6,991 nt of DNA from an uncultured Collinsella sp. (GTDB taxonomy: Bacteria > Actinomycetota > Coriobacteriia > Coriobacteriales > Coriobacteriaceae). The notes below the pieces were generated by a model. The model was not told the origin of the DNA. It saw only the letters and a list, made by a program, of their open reading frames with translations, and made no database searches. Shown piece by piece: positions 6,763 through 6,991 of the stretch; the first letter of the stretch is position 1; every line of letters starts with the position of its first letter. The DNA lies in assembly GCA_900553475.1 (NCBI GenBank), contig USEF01000082.1:1-6991 (forward strand), read 5' to 3'. The position numbers and the translations under genes were made by a program.

Positions 6763-6833
6763 ATAAGTTGTGGTGAAATAGTTCCTAAATACGGCTTTAG
6801 ATGCTTCAGACAGGAACTATTCCACCGCAACTT
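6763..6833 (+). repeat. Long imperfect palindrome, copy 2 of the 71-base dispersed repeat
   Basis: The arms 6765-6784 and 6814-6833 pair with one A/C mismatch (A6776 and C6822, the same place as in copy 1) and one T/G wobble (T6771 and G6827). The spacer is 29 bases, as in copy 1. Over 71 bases the two copies differ at one arm position and at about 13 positions in the middle. It lies 6 bases after the manO stop. No T run follows it (CTTCGAAG), so it is a weaker terminator candidate than copy 1, though it may still stabilise or end the manO transcript. Confidence 0.85.
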
Positions 6834-6872
6834 CGAAGTCTAGTCATGCGACGTATGGCGATGCAGTAAATC

Positions 6873-6881
6873 TGCTACACT
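6873..6881 (+). promoter_or_regulatory. Extended -10 promoter for tRNA-Arg
   Basis: TGCTACACT is an extended -10 box (TG, one base, then TACACT). It ends 10 bases before the tRNA, so transcription would begin a few bases before it. I find no good -35 box at the usual distance. Confidence 0.5.
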
Positions 6882-6891
6882 AGTACAACAT

Positions 6892-6967
6892 GCCTCCGTA
6901 GCTCAGGGGATAGAGCACCGCTCTCCTAAAGCGGGTGTCGACGGTTCGAATCCGCCCGGGGGCACCA
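6892..6967 (+). tRNA. tRNA-Arg, anticodon CCT
   Basis: The 76-base cloverleaf has a 7-pair acceptor stem (6892-6898 with 6957-6963; one T/G wobble), D stem GCTC/GAGC (6901-6904 with 6913-6916), anticodon stem CCGCT/AGCGG, seven-base loop CTCCTAA with T before the anticodon CCT (6925-6927), a five-base variable region and the T loop TTCGAAT (6945-6951). The 3' CCA is encoded (6965-6967). The anticodon reads the AGG arginine codon, which is rare in the genes of this window. The T stem has an A/C mismatch (A6941 and C6955). tRNA genes of this type are frequent integration sites for mobile elements, but too little downstream sequence (24 bases) is present to judge. Confidence 0.95.
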
Positions 6968-6991
6968 GAGGATTATGACGGCGTCGCGAGA

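Noticed and set aside
6975..6991. ATG just after the tRNA, possibly the start of another gene
   Set aside because: Only five codons are visible, and the AGAGG upstream is just 3 bases from the ATG, so a start cannot be supported.

Overview
The window suggests a high-GC anaerobic actinobacterium of the Coriobacteriia, probably Collinsella or a close relative. This is inferred from three things: GC-rich third codon positions with strong AGGAGG-type ribosome sites, a multi-cluster iron-sulfur/FAD oxidoreductase of a kind seen in gut anaerobes, and a mannose-family PTS followed by a DUF956 (ManO) gene. No rRNA or species marker is present, so the genus is not proven. Every gene I can support lies on the + strand.

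Layout. (1) 1-2550: the 3' part of a large soluble iron-sulfur/FAD/NAD(P) oxidoreductase related to the glutamate synthase small subunit, with extra cysteine clusters at both ends, closed by a strong hairpin. (2) 2640-3068: hypA, a nickel chaperone gene with a TTG start and an acidic tail. It stands alone between two hairpins. (3) 3069-3473: a 405-base AT-rich gap. It holds a 71-base palindromic repeat that also looks like the hypA terminator, then the promoter region of the PTS operon. (4) 3474-6237: manX (fused IIAB), manY (IIC) and manZ (IID), tightly spaced and each with a good ribosome site; together they form a complete mannose-class sugar permease. (5) 6294-6341: an intrinsic terminator. 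(6) 6358-6756: the DUF956/ManO gene. (7) 6763-6833: a second copy of the palindromic repeat. (8) 6892-6967: tRNA-Arg(CCT), preceded by an extended -10 promoter.

How the genes work together. The PTS block is one functional unit. HPr would pass phosphate to His9 of the IIA domain, then to His175 of the IIB domain, then to the sugar as it crosses the IIC/IID membrane complex. ManO accompanies this PTS family, but here a terminator separates it from the operon, so it may be made at a different level. The oxidoreductase and HypA belong to anaerobic redox and metalloenzyme metabolism and have no visible link to the sugar operon.

The most notable unexplained structure is the pair of long imperfect palindromes in direct orientation, one on each side of the PTS-manO block. 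Their arms are almost identical, their spacers have equal length but diverged sequence, and both carry the same A/C mismatch. I see no CRISPR array, transposase, toxin-antitoxin pair or recognisable defence system.
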